This document shows, piece by piece, positions 13,961 through 21,948 of a stretch of 29,290 bases of DNA (positions are counted from its first letter, which is position 1; each line of letters begins with the position of its first letter). The notes beneath the pieces are model-generated. The model ran no database searches. It saw nothing but the letters and a program-made list of their open reading frames with translations, and was not told where the DNA came from. The DNA comes from JBOFMT01 sp051658525. Lineage in GTDB: Bacteria; Bacillota_I; Bacilli_A; Erysipelotrichales; Erysipelotrichaceae. Both the position numbers and the translations under genes were made by a program. The DNA lies in contig JBOFMT010000012.1 in assembly GCA_051658525.1 (NCBI GenBank), positions 1 to 29,290 on the forward strand, written 5' to 3'.

Positions 13961-15829
13961 ATGGAAAAAGAACAAAAACCAAGAAGAAAAAGAAGAAAAC
14001 CTGCACCGAGCCAAACTGAACAGCAAGAAACCAACAATGTCCCAGTCCAACATAATGCAATAGAACCTGTGACTGTGAAAAAGACCGATACCAAAGTGAT
14101 TCCTTTAGGAGGCTTAGGTGAAGTCGGAAAGAATATGACCATTTTCGAACATGAAGATGAAATTATCATTGTAGATGCGGGAATCCGATTCCCTGAAGAT
14201 AGTTTGCTCGGAGTCGACTATGTCATCCCTGACTATTCGTACTTAGCAAAAAACGCGCATAAAAAAATATCACTTATTATTACCCATGGTCATGAAGATC
14301 ATATCGGTGGAATTCCATTTTTAATGAAAGTAATCAAATTGGACGCAATCTATGCACCACGTTTTGCCTGCTCCTTGATTCGCAAAAAATTGGATGAACG
14401 CAAATTATTAAAACAAGCAAAATTAATTGAAATCAACGCATCCAGCAATCTAACAACCAAACACTTTGTTGTTGGATTCTTCAATACCGTTCACTCGATT
14501 CCAGACAGTTTAGGAATCATCATCAATACACCAAATGGTCGTGTGGTACACACGGGAGACTTTAAGTTTGACCTTACACCAATTGGTGGTCGCGATTCTG
14601 ACTACCAAATTATGGCTTATATGGGACAAATTGGGGTAACGCTCTTAATGAGTGATTCAACCAACTCTGGGGTGGAGGATTTCTCGATTAGTGAACGCCG
14701 TGTTGCCGCTGCATTACGTGAAACAACATCAAAAGCAACGGGTCGTTTGATCGTTGCAACCTTTGCATCTAACGTACACCGCGTGCAACAAATCTTAGAA
14801 GCTGCGGTAAGCTGTGGTCGTAAAGTTATCGTGTTTGGACGTTCAATGGAAAACGTTGTGGAAATTGGTCGTAAGATTGGAACCATTAACATTCCAGATT
14901 CATCGTTTTTAACGGTAGATCAACTCAACCATACACCAGCGGATAAAGTTTGTATTGTTTGTACCGGTTCTCAAGGAGAACCATTGGCTGCACTTTCTAG
15001 AATTGCCAATGGAACACACCGTCATATTCGTTTGATTCCAAACGATACGGTTGTATTCTCTAGTTCGCCAATTCCAGGAAATTCCCACTCGGTGAATCAA
15101 GTGGTGAATAAACTATTCCGTGCTGGCGCAAACGTGTTAACAAATAGTATCTTGAATGATTTGCATACAACAGGACATGCTTCGCAAGAAGAACAAAAAT
15201 TGTTGTTGCAACTAATTAAACCAAAATACTTTATGCCTGTGCATGGAGAATATAAAATGTTACGTATTCATGGACAAACCGGTGTTGAAACTGGAGTTCC
15301 TGAAGAAAATATCATTACAGCAAGCAATGGTGATGTAATCATCATGCGCAATGAGCAAGTAATCGTAAGTAACGAACGCGTACAAGCCGATGCAATTTAT
15401 GTTGACGGAAATGATTCTAGTGGTGTAAGCACTGCCGTAATCAAAGATCGTCAAATTCTTTCTGATAGTGGACTTGTCAGCGTCGTTATCGCAATTGATT
15501 CTCGTACCAACACTTTATTATCACGCCCTGTGATTGTAACGCGTGGATTTGTATTTATCAAAGAGAGTCAAACCTTATTAAAAGAAGCGGAAACACTCGT
15601 TCATGAAGCATTGAAAGACCGTATGCAAAAACGTACGACGTTCGCAGAATTAAAAAATACGATTCGCTCAACTCTAGAGCCATTCCTCTATAAGAAAACG
15701 CATCGTAATCCGATTGTAATTCCTGTGATTCTAAACAGCAAAGAAGCTATTGCTGAAATGCAAAATAATCGCAATAAAAAGAACAACAATCAAAAAGCAA
15801 AACCAGTAAAACAAGAAAAAACAGCTTAA
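13961..15829 (+). CDS. rnj: Ribonuclease J
   Basis: Metallo-beta-lactamase/beta-CASP ribonuclease with 5'-3' exonuclease and endonuclease activity, central to mRNA decay and rRNA maturation. 622 residues. After a basic, probably disordered N-terminal extension (1-43, RRKRRKPAP) the core starts at VIPLGGLGEVGKNM. The zinc site HGHEDH (109-114) and the HTGDFKFD motif are intact, followed by beta-CASP segments (VCTGSQGEP, FSSSPIPGN) and MPVHGEY. The C-terminal domain ends in an Asn/Lys-rich tail. B. subtilis RNase J1 is about 555 residues, so both tails are extra. Ribosome site AAGGAAG. Own promoter and strong terminator. Confidence 0.96.
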   Translation: MEKEQKPRRKRRKPAPSQTEQQETNNVPVQHNAIEPVTVKKTDTKVIPLGGLGEVGKNMTIFEHEDEIIIVDAGIRFPEDSLLGVDYVIPDYSYLAKNAHKKISLIITHGHEDHIGGIPFLMKVIKLDAIYAPRFACSLIRKKLDERKLLKQAKLIEINASSNLTTKHFVVGFFNTVHSIPDSLGIIINTPNGRVVHTGDFKFDLTPIGGRDSDYQIMAYMGQIGVTLLMSDSTNSGVEDFSISERRVAAALRETTSKATGRLIVATFASNVHRVQQILEAAVSCGRKVIVFGRSMENVVEIGRKIGTINIPDSSFLTVDQLNHTPADKVCIVCTGSQGEPLAALSRIANGTHRHIRLIPNDTVVFSSSPIPGNSHSVNQVVNKLFRAGANVLTNSILNDLHTTGHASQEEQKLLLQLIKPKYFMPVHGEYKMLRIHGQTGVETGVPEENIITASNGDVIIMRNEQVIVSNERVQADAIYVDGNDSSGVSTAVIKDRQILSDSGLVSVVIAIDSRTNTLLSRPVIVTRGFVFIKESQTLLKEAETLVHEALKDRMQKRTTFAELKNTIRSTLEPFLYKKTHRNPIVIPVILNSKEAIAEMQNNRNKKNNNQKAKPVKQEKTA

Positions 15830-15836
15830 ACTATAC

Positions 15837-15868
15837 AAAGCAGTACACAGTATGTGTACTGCTTTTTT
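15837..15868 (+). terminator. Intrinsic terminator of the RNase J gene
   Basis: AAAGCAGTACACA (15837-15849) pairs with TGTGTACTGCTTT (15853-15865) around a 3-base loop and continues into T residues to 15868. Confidence 0.9.
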
Positions 15869-15914
15869 CGTAAGTTTCAAAGTTGCAGGATAGGTTTTGT
15901 TTTCTGATAGAGTA

Positions 15915-15923
15915 TGGTAAAAT
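15915..15923 (+). promoter_or_regulatory. Extended -10 promoter of the phosphoesterase-like gene
   Basis: TGGTAAAAT (TGn plus TAAAAT) lies 21 bases before the start codon at 15945. The -35 is weak. It is the same TGGTAnAAT pattern seen before corA, the RNase J gene and the gate-domain transporter. Confidence 0.5.
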
Positions 15924-15944
15924 ATTATAGAATGAGGTGAACGC

Positions 15945-16793
15945 ATGAAGATTGTAAAAAAAATAGGAATCGTAATCGCGATAGTTATCATCCTACTCAC
16001 AGGCCTCTATGCTTGGGGTAAAACAGCTGCTATCAGCGATGTACAACTTACATATTTGGATTATTATGCAAACAAAATCGATGCGTCACTGGATGGAATG
16101 CAAATTGCTTTTATCAGTGACCTTTATTTTGGTGAATTTTACGATGAAGAACGCTTAACCCAACTAGTCAAGCGGATTAATGAGGCCAATGTAGACGTAT
16201 TGCTTTTCGGTGGAGATCTGTTTGCAGACGTACAGCTTGATGATGAACAAATTTCATCCGTTCAAGCTGCCTTTAACTCCATGAACGCACAAGCTGGCAA
16301 GTTTGCAGTGTTAGGTGATTTGGATGTACGCAGCGCTACTAGAAAAGAATTAGTAACATCAATTTTATATGAAGCAAATTTTGAACTTCTGGACAATGCA
16401 ACTGCAAGGCTATATCATAATGGATCGGCTTATGTTGAACTAGTTGGTTTCCAAAGTGCAACTGCAACTGCACAACAAGTTGCTTCCCTCTACGAACAAT
16501 CACAAGATAAAAATCTAACCATTGCTTTTTTCCACCAACCGGACTTTATCAATCAAATTCCACTGCAAAATACAGACTTGGCACTGGCTGGTCATACCTT
16601 CGGAGGACAAATCTACATCCCTTTTGTTTCGAATTTTAATGAGACAACCAAACAAATGAGTTACTGGCGTGGTCGCTACCAACTTGGTAGTACGGTGCTT
16701 CATGTAGCCAATGGCATCGGTACAACCCAAGAAGATTTTCGATTGTTAACCGATGCTCAAATCTTAATCTACACCTTACGCGCTCCTAGTTGA
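15945..16793 (+). CDS. Calcineurin-fold metallophosphoesterase homologue with a degenerate active site
   Basis: 282-residue, membrane-anchored protein (TM about 5-25) related to the YkuE/YaeI-type phosphoesterases that cleave lipid or nucleotide phosphates. The order of motifs is preserved but the metal ligands are not. DxH is DLY (Asp59, Tyr61), GDxxxD is intact (Asp91, Asp95), GNH(D/E) is GDLD (124-127), and GHxHGGQ is GHTFGGQ (His217, Phe219). A His in FFHQPDF (197) remains. The reading frame is uninterrupted and well framed by GAGGTG and a terminator, so it appears to be a maintained gene rather than a decaying one. It is probably catalytically dead or uses a single metal; a ligand-binding or structural role is inferred. 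Confidence 0.85.
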   Translation: MKIVKKIGIVIAIVIILLTGLYAWGKTAAISDVQLTYLDYYANKIDASLDGMQIAFISDLYFGEFYDEERLTQLVKRINEANVDVLLFGGDLFADVQLDDEQISSVQAAFNSMNAQAGKFAVLGDLDVRSATRKELVTSILYEANFELLDNATARLYHNGSAYVELVGFQSATATAQQVASLYEQSQDKNLTIAFFHQPDFINQIPLQNTDLALAGHTFGGQIYIPFVSNFNETTKQMSYWRGRYQLGSTVLHVANGIGTTQEDFRLLTDAQILIYTLRAPS

Positions 16794-16804
16794 GCGTTTT
16801 TTTT
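16781..16804 (+). terminator. Terminator after the phosphoesterase-like gene
   Basis: CGCTC (16781-16785) pairs with GAGCG (16792-16796) around a 6-base loop, followed by eight T. The stop codon lies within the hairpin. Confidence 0.7.
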
Positions 16805-16832
16805 ATATTTCCTTGTGCTTATAGGAGGAAAC

Positions 16833-16883
16833 ATGAAAAATATCTTTAAAAATGGTAATTTAACTGTTATGATGCTTTTATAG
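16833..16883 (+). CDS. Possible leader peptide of 16 residues
   Basis: A perfect ribosome site, AGGAGG, 4 bases before an ATG opens a 16-codon frame (MKNIFKNGNLTVMMLL) ending in TAG. It lies in the 191-base gap before the GGDEF gene, whose own start is preceded by almost the same context (TATAGGAGG). Two later hairpins (16897-16910 and 16941-16960) separate it from that gene. A translated leader controlling the downstream gene is plausible. A short hydrophobic peptide in its own right, or chance, cannot be excluded. Confidence 0.4.
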   Translation: MKNIFKNGNLTVMMLL

Positions 16884-16940
16884 TATCAAAAAACTACTGC
16901 TTTCAAGCAGAAGAAGATCTCATTTTATACGCAGGTCAAT

Positions 16941-16966
16941 AGAAGGACTTTCTTCCTTTTGTTTTT
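16941..16966 (+). terminator. Terminator-like hairpin in the leader of the GGDEF gene
   Basis: AGAAGGA (16941-16947) pairs with TCCTTTT (16954-16960) with one G-U pair, followed by GTTTTT. It lies 18 bases before the coding start, after another hairpin (CTGCT/AGCAG, 16897-16910). This would fit an attenuator, but the stem is modest and I recognise no riboswitch consensus in the leader. Confidence 0.4.
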
Positions 16967-16984
16967 ATATAGGAGGCGCATTGC

Positions 16985-18667
16985 ATGAACCGATTAAAGC
17001 AACCAAAATCTTGGTATTCTTATAGTGTTATCATTAGTTTTTTCTATACGATTTGTATTTGTTTATTACTATTATCCTCTACTGGATATCAACCAGAACA
17101 GTCCACATCCGAGAAGCCGATTTATCTGTTGGATGCTTGGCGTGTTGTTAGTGATGGTATCTTAGAAGCGGAATCAGCAACCTTACCTTATGTTGTCGAA
17201 CATGAGGATGCTGATATTATTACCATTCAACACGTATTACCACAAACGAATTATCGTAATACTGCCTTGTCGCTGAGTGTATTTCAAAAAAATATCCGTA
17301 TTTTCGTGGAGGATACCCTAATCTATGAACGCATTTATCAGCCTAGAAATCCAATTCAAAAAAGTCCAGGTAGCGGTAAAATTTTAGTCTTATTGCCCGA
17401 TGATGCTGCAGGTAAAACCTTGAGTATTGAATATGAGCAAGTAGTAAAAAATGACAATGGTCCAATTAGTGATATCAAGTTGGAAGATGCTACACTCACC
17501 ACGATGACGATGCGTACCAACAACGTCATCCTATTGATGATAATTTCCGCTTTGACGATGGTTGCTGTCGTTGCACTACTTAGCACGATGTTATTCCGCT
17601 CCCTAACCCTTAACATTGATTCTGTCTTCTTAATTGGAATCTTCTTAACCTGTACCTCGACTTGGGTCATGTGTAATTCCAAATTGATTCAAATCTTTAC
17701 TGACAATTGGGTTCTTATTCATAACATGGAGTATCTAAGCTTCTTTATTATTCCGATACCGCTTTTATTATTTACCAAACGTACATGGAAGCTGCGACAT
17801 AAGCTATTGGATTTCAATATCCGCTGCGCTGTTCTTTTCCTTGGCATTGTGCTTATTTCAAAACTCGTCGGTATTGCTGATTACTTTGTATTTCTACCAT
17901 ACTATCATTTCTTCGCGATTTTTACTGGAATCGTATTCACTTACGTCCTTGCCGTACGGTGGAAAAGTATGCCGGATTCCTTGCGTGTATTCTCGCTTGG
18001 ATTCATCCTGTTAGCATTATCAACTATCGTTGATTTAATTCGCTACTATACAATTTTCACTCCTAATGCAACAGCCGATTTTTATATTCTAGGGTTACTC
18101 GGTATGGGTATTTGTTTGGTATTATCGATGTTGTTGGTTGCGAAAGAGAGTTTGACCGAACGATTTAAAGATAAAATGTATAAAGTTTTGGCTTTTAGCG
18201 ACCTCTTAACCGGATTACAAAACCGAAATGCATTTCAGATGAAACTACAAAAACTAAGTAATCAAAATGAACAAAATGTAACAATACTCGTTGCCGATGC
18301 CGATGATTTAAAAAACATCAATGACACACTTGGACATACCATTGGTGATGAAATGCTTGTCACGATGGCACATACGTTGAAAGATTGTTTTGGTAATTTT
18401 GGGAAAGTTTACCGTATTGGAGGCGATGAGTTCGTTGTAATTTTCCAATATACAACGATCGAAAAAATCGAACAAGAGGTGCAAAACTTCTATCAACAGT
18501 TAGAACAAAAAGCTACTAGTTATCCATTACGAATTTCCCTATCGTATGCAACTTTTGATCCATCACGTCATCATAGTTTTGAAGATGTATTCAAAGAAGC
18601 CGATGATGCCATGTACCTGGTTAAGCGTGAAGGAAAAAAACGACGAAACTCGCAACAAACTACATAA
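16985..18667 (+). CDS. Membrane diguanylate cyclase (7TM-DISM-like sensor plus GGDEF)
   Basis: Synthesises c-di-GMP from two GTP in response to an extracytoplasmic signal. 560 residues: one N-terminal TM (about 13-33), an extracytoplasmic beta-rich domain (about 35-175), about seven TM helices (about 180-390) in the layout of 7TM-DISM receptors, and a C-terminal GGDEF domain. Catalytic elements are intact: FSDLLTGLQNRNAF, DADDLKNINDTLGH (metal/GTP) and RIGGDEF (GGDEF 479-483). The RxxD inhibitory site normally found five residues before GGDEF is absent, so product inhibition is not expected. Ribosome site AGGAGG. It follows the unusual leader at 16805-16984 and ends at a strong terminator. 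Confidence 0.9.
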   Translation: MNRLKQPKSWYSYSVIISFFYTICICLLLLSSTGYQPEQSTSEKPIYLLDAWRVVSDGILEAESATLPYVVEHEDADIITIQHVLPQTNYRNTALSLSVFQKNIRIFVEDTLIYERIYQPRNPIQKSPGSGKILVLLPDDAAGKTLSIEYEQVVKNDNGPISDIKLEDATLTTMTMRTNNVILLMIISALTMVAVVALLSTMLFRSLTLNIDSVFLIGIFLTCTSTWVMCNSKLIQIFTDNWVLIHNMEYLSFFIIPIPLLLFTKRTWKLRHKLLDFNIRCAVLFLGIVLISKLVGIADYFVFLPYYHFFAIFTGIVFTYVLAVRWKSMPDSLRVFSLGFILLALSTIVDLIRYYTIFTPNATADFYILGLLGMGICLVLSMLLVAKESLTERFKDKMYKVLAFSDLLTGLQNRNAFQMKLQKLSNQNEQNVTILVADADDLKNINDTLGHTIGDEMLVTMAHTLKDCFGNFGKVYRIGGDEFVVIFQYTTIEKIEQEVQNFYQQLEQKATSYPLRISLSYATFDPSRHHSFEDVFKEADDAMYLVKREGKKRRNSQQTT

Positions 18668-18670
18668 TAT

Positions 18671-18719
18671 AAAAAGATACGAAAGCGCCTTGATGCAACG
18701 CAATCGTATCTTTTTTTTA
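18671..18719 (+). terminator. Bidirectional terminator between the GGDEF gene and the membrane protein gene
   Basis: AAAAAGATACGA (18671-18682) pairs with TCGTATCTTTTT (18704-18715); T residues continue to 18718 on the plus strand, with A5 on the other side serving the convergent gene. The loop contains a minor GCG/CGC pairing. Confidence 0.8.
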
Positions 18720-19091
18720 TAACTTGGTAGCAAAATAGCTAGCTACTTCTGCTTTGATCACTTGTTTTTTCTGTTTCCAAATAATCTTATAATATCCAAT
18801 AATTATAGTAATTACTAGCGTAGTCCATATCCCTGGATTAGCATATCCCAAGGTTTGAAAAACCCACGTGGCTAAACAAGCAGTGCATGCCAGTGAAACA
18901 CTCATTAAAATTACAATGCGTAATCCTAGTCCTTTGGCTTGTAGTCTATGAAAATAGTGATCCCATTTAACTTCATCCATGCGGTGCAGTTTTGACTTAA
19001 CCCAAGTACTTCCCATCAGCATTGCCACAAACAACAAACCATTAATCATCAGAATAAGTATCAGGTATAAACATAATATAAACCAGTTCAT
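18717..19091 (-). CDS. Small membrane protein of unknown function
   Basis: 124 residues, not recognised. Predicted TM helices at about 3-27, 55-77 and 83-104, with a Trp/Lys/His-rich cytoplasmic loop between the first two (KSKLHRMDEVKWDHYFHRLQ as about 32-51) and a basic tail (KIIWKQKKQVIK). The ATG at 19091 is chosen because GGGGG ends 6 bases before it; the in-frame ATG at 19097 directly abuts that ribosome site. The site AATTTTAAGGGGG is extensively complementary to the C-rich hairpin of the proposed small RNAs (see findings). It lies downstream of leuS, separated by the leuS terminator. Confidence 0.75.
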   Translation of the reverse strand: MNWFILCLYLILILMINGLLFVAMLMGSTWVKSKLHRMDEVKWDHYFHRLQAKGLGLRIVILMSVSLACTACLATWVFQTLGYANPGIWTTLVITIIIGYYKIIWKQKKQVIKAEVASYFATKL

Positions 19092-19140
19092 CTTCATCCC
19101 CCTTAAAATTGAATCAACAAGATACCAAAATATATGTCTA

Positions 19141-19183
19141 ATAAAAGCAAAGCTACGATTAGTATTTTTACTAATCGTAGCTT
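19141..19183 (-). terminator. Intrinsic terminator of leuS
   Basis: A 15-bp perfect stem: AAGCTACGATTAGTA and its complement (19150-19164 with 19069+100 to 19183) around a 4-base loop, followed on the minus strand by TGCTTTTAT. It starts just after the leuS stop codon at 19189. Confidence 0.85.
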
Positions 19184-19188
19184 CTTTG

Positions 19189-21582
19189 TTATACTACAAT
19201 GTTAATTACTTTACCTTTTACAACAATAATCTTACGAATTTCTTTTCCTTCGATTTGTTGTTGAACCGTTGTAAGTTCCATTGCTTTTGCTTTCATAATT
19301 TCTTCTTGCGTTCCCACAGGTACTGTGAATTTTCCACGAAGTTTACCATTGACTTGTACTACCACATCAACGTTTTCTTCTACAAGTTTGCTTTCATCAA
19401 CACTTGGCCAAGGAGCATATGTAATCGTTGCTTCCCCAGTTACCATTTGCCACAATTCCTCTCCAACGTGTGGAGCGAAAATTGCAAACATTTGTAAGAA
19501 TCCTTTTGCATAGTCTTCATAAATCGTTTCCGCTTTATAGCAGTCGTTGATGAAGATCATCATTTGGGAAATCGCAGTATTTAAGTTTAGACTTGCAACA
19601 TCACTGGTTACTTTTTTCAGCGTATAGTTATACACCTTATCTAAGCTTCCATCATTTGTTTTACTGATTTTATCCGTTGTTGTAAACAAGCGATATACAC
19701 GATCCAACCAACGACGTGAACCATCAAGTCCATTGGTATTCCATGGCAATGCTGACTCTAATGGTCCCATAAACATTTCGTAAACACGTAAAGCATCTGC
19801 CCCATGTGTTTCAATGATATCATCCGGGTTAACTACGTTACCACGAGATTTACTCATTTTCTCACCATTTTCTCCTAAGATCATCCCTTGGTGGAATAAT
19901 TTCGCGAATGGTTCTTTTGTAGGTACGACACCTGCATCAAACAATACTTTATGCCAGAAACGTGCATACAATAGGTGAAGAACCGCATGCTCAGCCCCTC
20001 CTACATACAAGTCAACTGGTAACCAGTGTTTTAATAATTCAGGATCCCCAATGGCATCACTATTTTTTGGATCGATATAGCGTAGGTAATACCAGCAAGA
20101 TCCAGCCCATTGAGGCATTGTATTAGTTTCACGCGTTGCTTTTTGTCCATCAATTGTAATATTCAAGAAGTCTTCCACATTTGCCAGCGGAGACTCACCA
20201 TTTGGAGATGGTTTAAAGTTATTGGTAGCTGGTAATTCTAGTGGTAATTGTTCTAGTGGTACCGTACGCATCGTTCCATCTTCCATATGAACTACAGGAA
20301 TTGGTTCTCCCCAATAACGTTGACGAGAGAATAACCAGTCACGTAATTTATACGTTGTTTTTGCTTCCCCAACACCTTGTTCTGCCAACCAAGCTAGCAT
20401 TGCTTTAATTGCATCTTCCTTGTTCATTCCATCTAGGAATTCAGAGTTGATGTGAGTTCCATCTTCCGTATGTGCTTTTTCTTCGATGTTTCCACCAGCT
20501 AATACAGCTTTGATTGGTAAATTGAATTTTTTCGCAAACTCATAATCACGATCATCATGTGCAGGTACTGCCATAATCGCTCCACTACCGTAACTTGCTA
20601 GTACATAATCAGCAATCCAGATTGGCATTTTTTCGCCATTCACAGGGTTAATTGCATATGCACCTGTAAAGACTCCTGATTTTTCTTTATTGAGTTCAGT
20701 ACGCTCTAAATCACTCTTTGAAGCGATACTTGCAGTATAAGCTTCGACTTGTTCACGATTTTCTGGTGTCGTAATTTCAGATACAAATGGATGTTCTGGA
20801 GCCAAGACACAATAAGTAGCTCCAAATAAAGTATCACAACGCGTAGTAAATACCGTGAAGGTTTTCTTCGTCCCTTCGATGGTGAAGTCTACGTTTGCAC
20901 CTACACTTTTTCCAATCCAGTTGATTTGCATTTCTTTTGTTGATTGTGGCCAATCGCAAAGATCCAAATCTTCTAGTAAACGCTCAGCAAATTCGGTAAT
21001 ACGCAGTACCCATTGACGCATCGGTTTACGTACAACCGGGTGTCCTCCGCGTTCTGATAATCCGTTGATTACTTCTTCATTTGCAAGTACTGTACCAAGT
21101 TCTGGACACCAGTTTACTGGAATTTCATCAACATAAGCCAAGCCTGCATCAAATAGTTTAGTAAAGATCCACTGTGTCCATTTGTAATAATCTGGATCGG
21201 TCGTTGACAACTCGCGGTCCCAATCATAAGAGAATCCCAAGCTTTGGATTTGTGCACGGAACACATCAATATTTTTATAAGTAAACTCTGCTGGATGATT
21301 TCCCGTTTGCAAAGCAAATTGCTCTGCAGGCAATCCAAACGCATCCCACCCCATTGGATGTAAAACGTTATATCCTTGCATTCTACGCATTCTAGCTAGA
21401 ATATCCGTAGCCGTGTAACCTTCTGGATGTCCTACGTGTAGTCCATTTCCACTTGGATAAGGAAACATGTCTAAAATATAACATTTCGGTTTTGAAAAAT
21501 CGCGTGTATCACATGCGAACGTTTTATTCTCTAACCAATAATTTTGCCATTTCTTTTCAATGACTTTATGATCAAATACCAT
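19189..21582 (-). CDS. leuS: Leucyl-tRNA synthetase
   Basis: Class I aminoacyl-tRNA synthetase charging tRNA-Leu. 797 residues, typical for bacterial LeuRS. HIGH motif as HVGH (49-52), a CP1 editing domain with the GSGAIMAVPAHDDRD segment, WLFSRQRYWGEPIP, the class I KMSKS loop as GEKMSKSRGN, an anticodon-binding helical domain and a C-terminal segment ending in KIIVVKGKVINIVV. The start is ATG 21582, preceded by GGAGG at 7 bases; an in-frame ATG 7 codons upstream lies before the ribosome site. Expression is controlled by a T-box leader directly upstream. Confidence 0.98.
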   Translation of the reverse strand: MVFDHKVIEKKWQNYWLENKTFACDTRDFSKPKCYILDMFPYPSGNGLHVGHPEGYTATDILARMRRMQGYNVLHPMGWDAFGLPAEQFALQTGNHPAEFTYKNIDVFRAQIQSLGFSYDWDRELSTTDPDYYKWTQWIFTKLFDAGLAYVDEIPVNWCPELGTVLANEEVINGLSERGGHPVVRKPMRQWVLRITEFAERLLEDLDLCDWPQSTKEMQINWIGKSVGANVDFTIEGTKKTFTVFTTRCDTLFGATYCVLAPEHPFVSEITTPENREQVEAYTASIASKSDLERTELNKEKSGVFTGAYAINPVNGEKMPIWIADYVLASYGSGAIMAVPAHDDRDYEFAKKFNLPIKAVLAGGNIEEKAHTEDGTHINSEFLDGMNKEDAIKAMLAWLAEQGVGEAKTTYKLRDWLFSRQRYWGEPIPVVHMEDGTMRTVPLEQLPLELPATNNFKPSPNGESPLANVEDFLNITIDGQKATRETNTMPQWAGSCWYYLRYIDPKNSDAIGDPELLKHWLPVDLYVGGAEHAVLHLLYARFWHKVLFDAGVVPTKEPFAKLFHQGMILGENGEKMSKSRGNVVNPDDIIETHGADALRVYEMFMGPLESALPWNTNGLDGSRRWLDRVYRLFTTTDKISKTNDGSLDKVYNYTLKKVTSDVASLNLNTAISQMMIFINDCYKAETIYEDYAKGFLQMFAIFAPHVGEELWQMVTGEATITYAPWPSVDESKLVEENVDVVVQVNGKLRGKFTVPVGTQEEIMKAKAMELTTVQQQIEGKEIRKIIVVKGKVINIVV

Positions 21583-21603
21583 CTTTGTTCCTCCTTTGAA
21601 CAT

Positions 21604-21813
21604 AAAAAAACGTCCTTAATCTAAGGACGTTATCAAACGCGGTACCACCTTAGTTCATATAAGCTGCCTTATATGCCCTCTATCTATTAACGCAAGATCT
21701 AACGGATTGCTCAGCTCCCTAACAAGTTCGTTTGTTCCACATCATCAACTCTCACCCAACGTTGACTCTCTTTGCATGCTTTCCAAAGTACTACTTTAGT
21801 TCATCGCTTTTTC
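21604..21813 (-). promoter_or_regulatory. T-box leader of leuS (leucine, specifier CUU)
   Basis: Canonical T-box riboswitch read on the minus strand. The T-box motif AAGGTGGTACCGCG is at 21638-21651. The intrinsic terminator (AACGTCCTTA and its complement plus T7) lies at 21604-21631. Stem I elements (AGTAGTA, AGAGAG, GGTGAGAG) lie upstream. In the 3' side of the stem I base loop the sequence GAA-CTT-G places a leucine codon, CTT (21724-21726), in the specifier position, flanked by CTAA/TTAG pairing. Uncharged tRNA-Leu should stabilise the antiterminator and allow leuS transcription. Confidence 0.95.
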
Positions 21814-21819
21814 GTTATC

Positions 21820-21848
21820 ATTCTAACAAGATTCCCACAGCCTGTCAA
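21820..21848 (-). promoter_or_regulatory. Promoter of the leuS T-box transcript
   Basis: Perfect -35 TTGACA (21843-21848), a 17-base spacer and -10 TAGAAT (21820-21825) on the minus strand, with the start expected at about 21813. Confidence 0.85.
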
Positions 21849-21915
21849 CCCACACCTTACCAATGAACCACCTTCTATGCTACTAAGGTGTTTGGCTACC
21901 ATCTTTTTTGAAACA

Positions 21916-21924
21916 TGCTAAAAT
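21916..21924 (+). promoter_or_regulatory. Extended -10 promoter of the gene at 21949
   Basis: TGCTAAAAT (TGn plus TAAAAT) lies 24 bases before the start codon. The -35 is not convincing. An 8-base inverted repeat (ACACCTTA at 21852-21859 and TAAGGTGT at 21884-21891) lies upstream in the spacer shared with leuS. Confidence 0.45.
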
Positions 21925-21948
21925 GAAATCACATAGGGAGGGACTTAT

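Noticed and set aside
16884..16984. A c-di-GMP-I or c-di-GMP-II riboswitch before the GGDEF gene.
   Set aside because: The conserved core motifs of these riboswitches are not present; only short hairpins can be drawn.
21852..21891. The ACACCTTA/TAAGGTGT inverted repeat as a terminator or riboswitch.
   Set aside because: The arms are 24 bases apart, there is no T run, and it lies between two divergent promoters; it may be an operator or chance, so it is mentioned only in the promoter entry.
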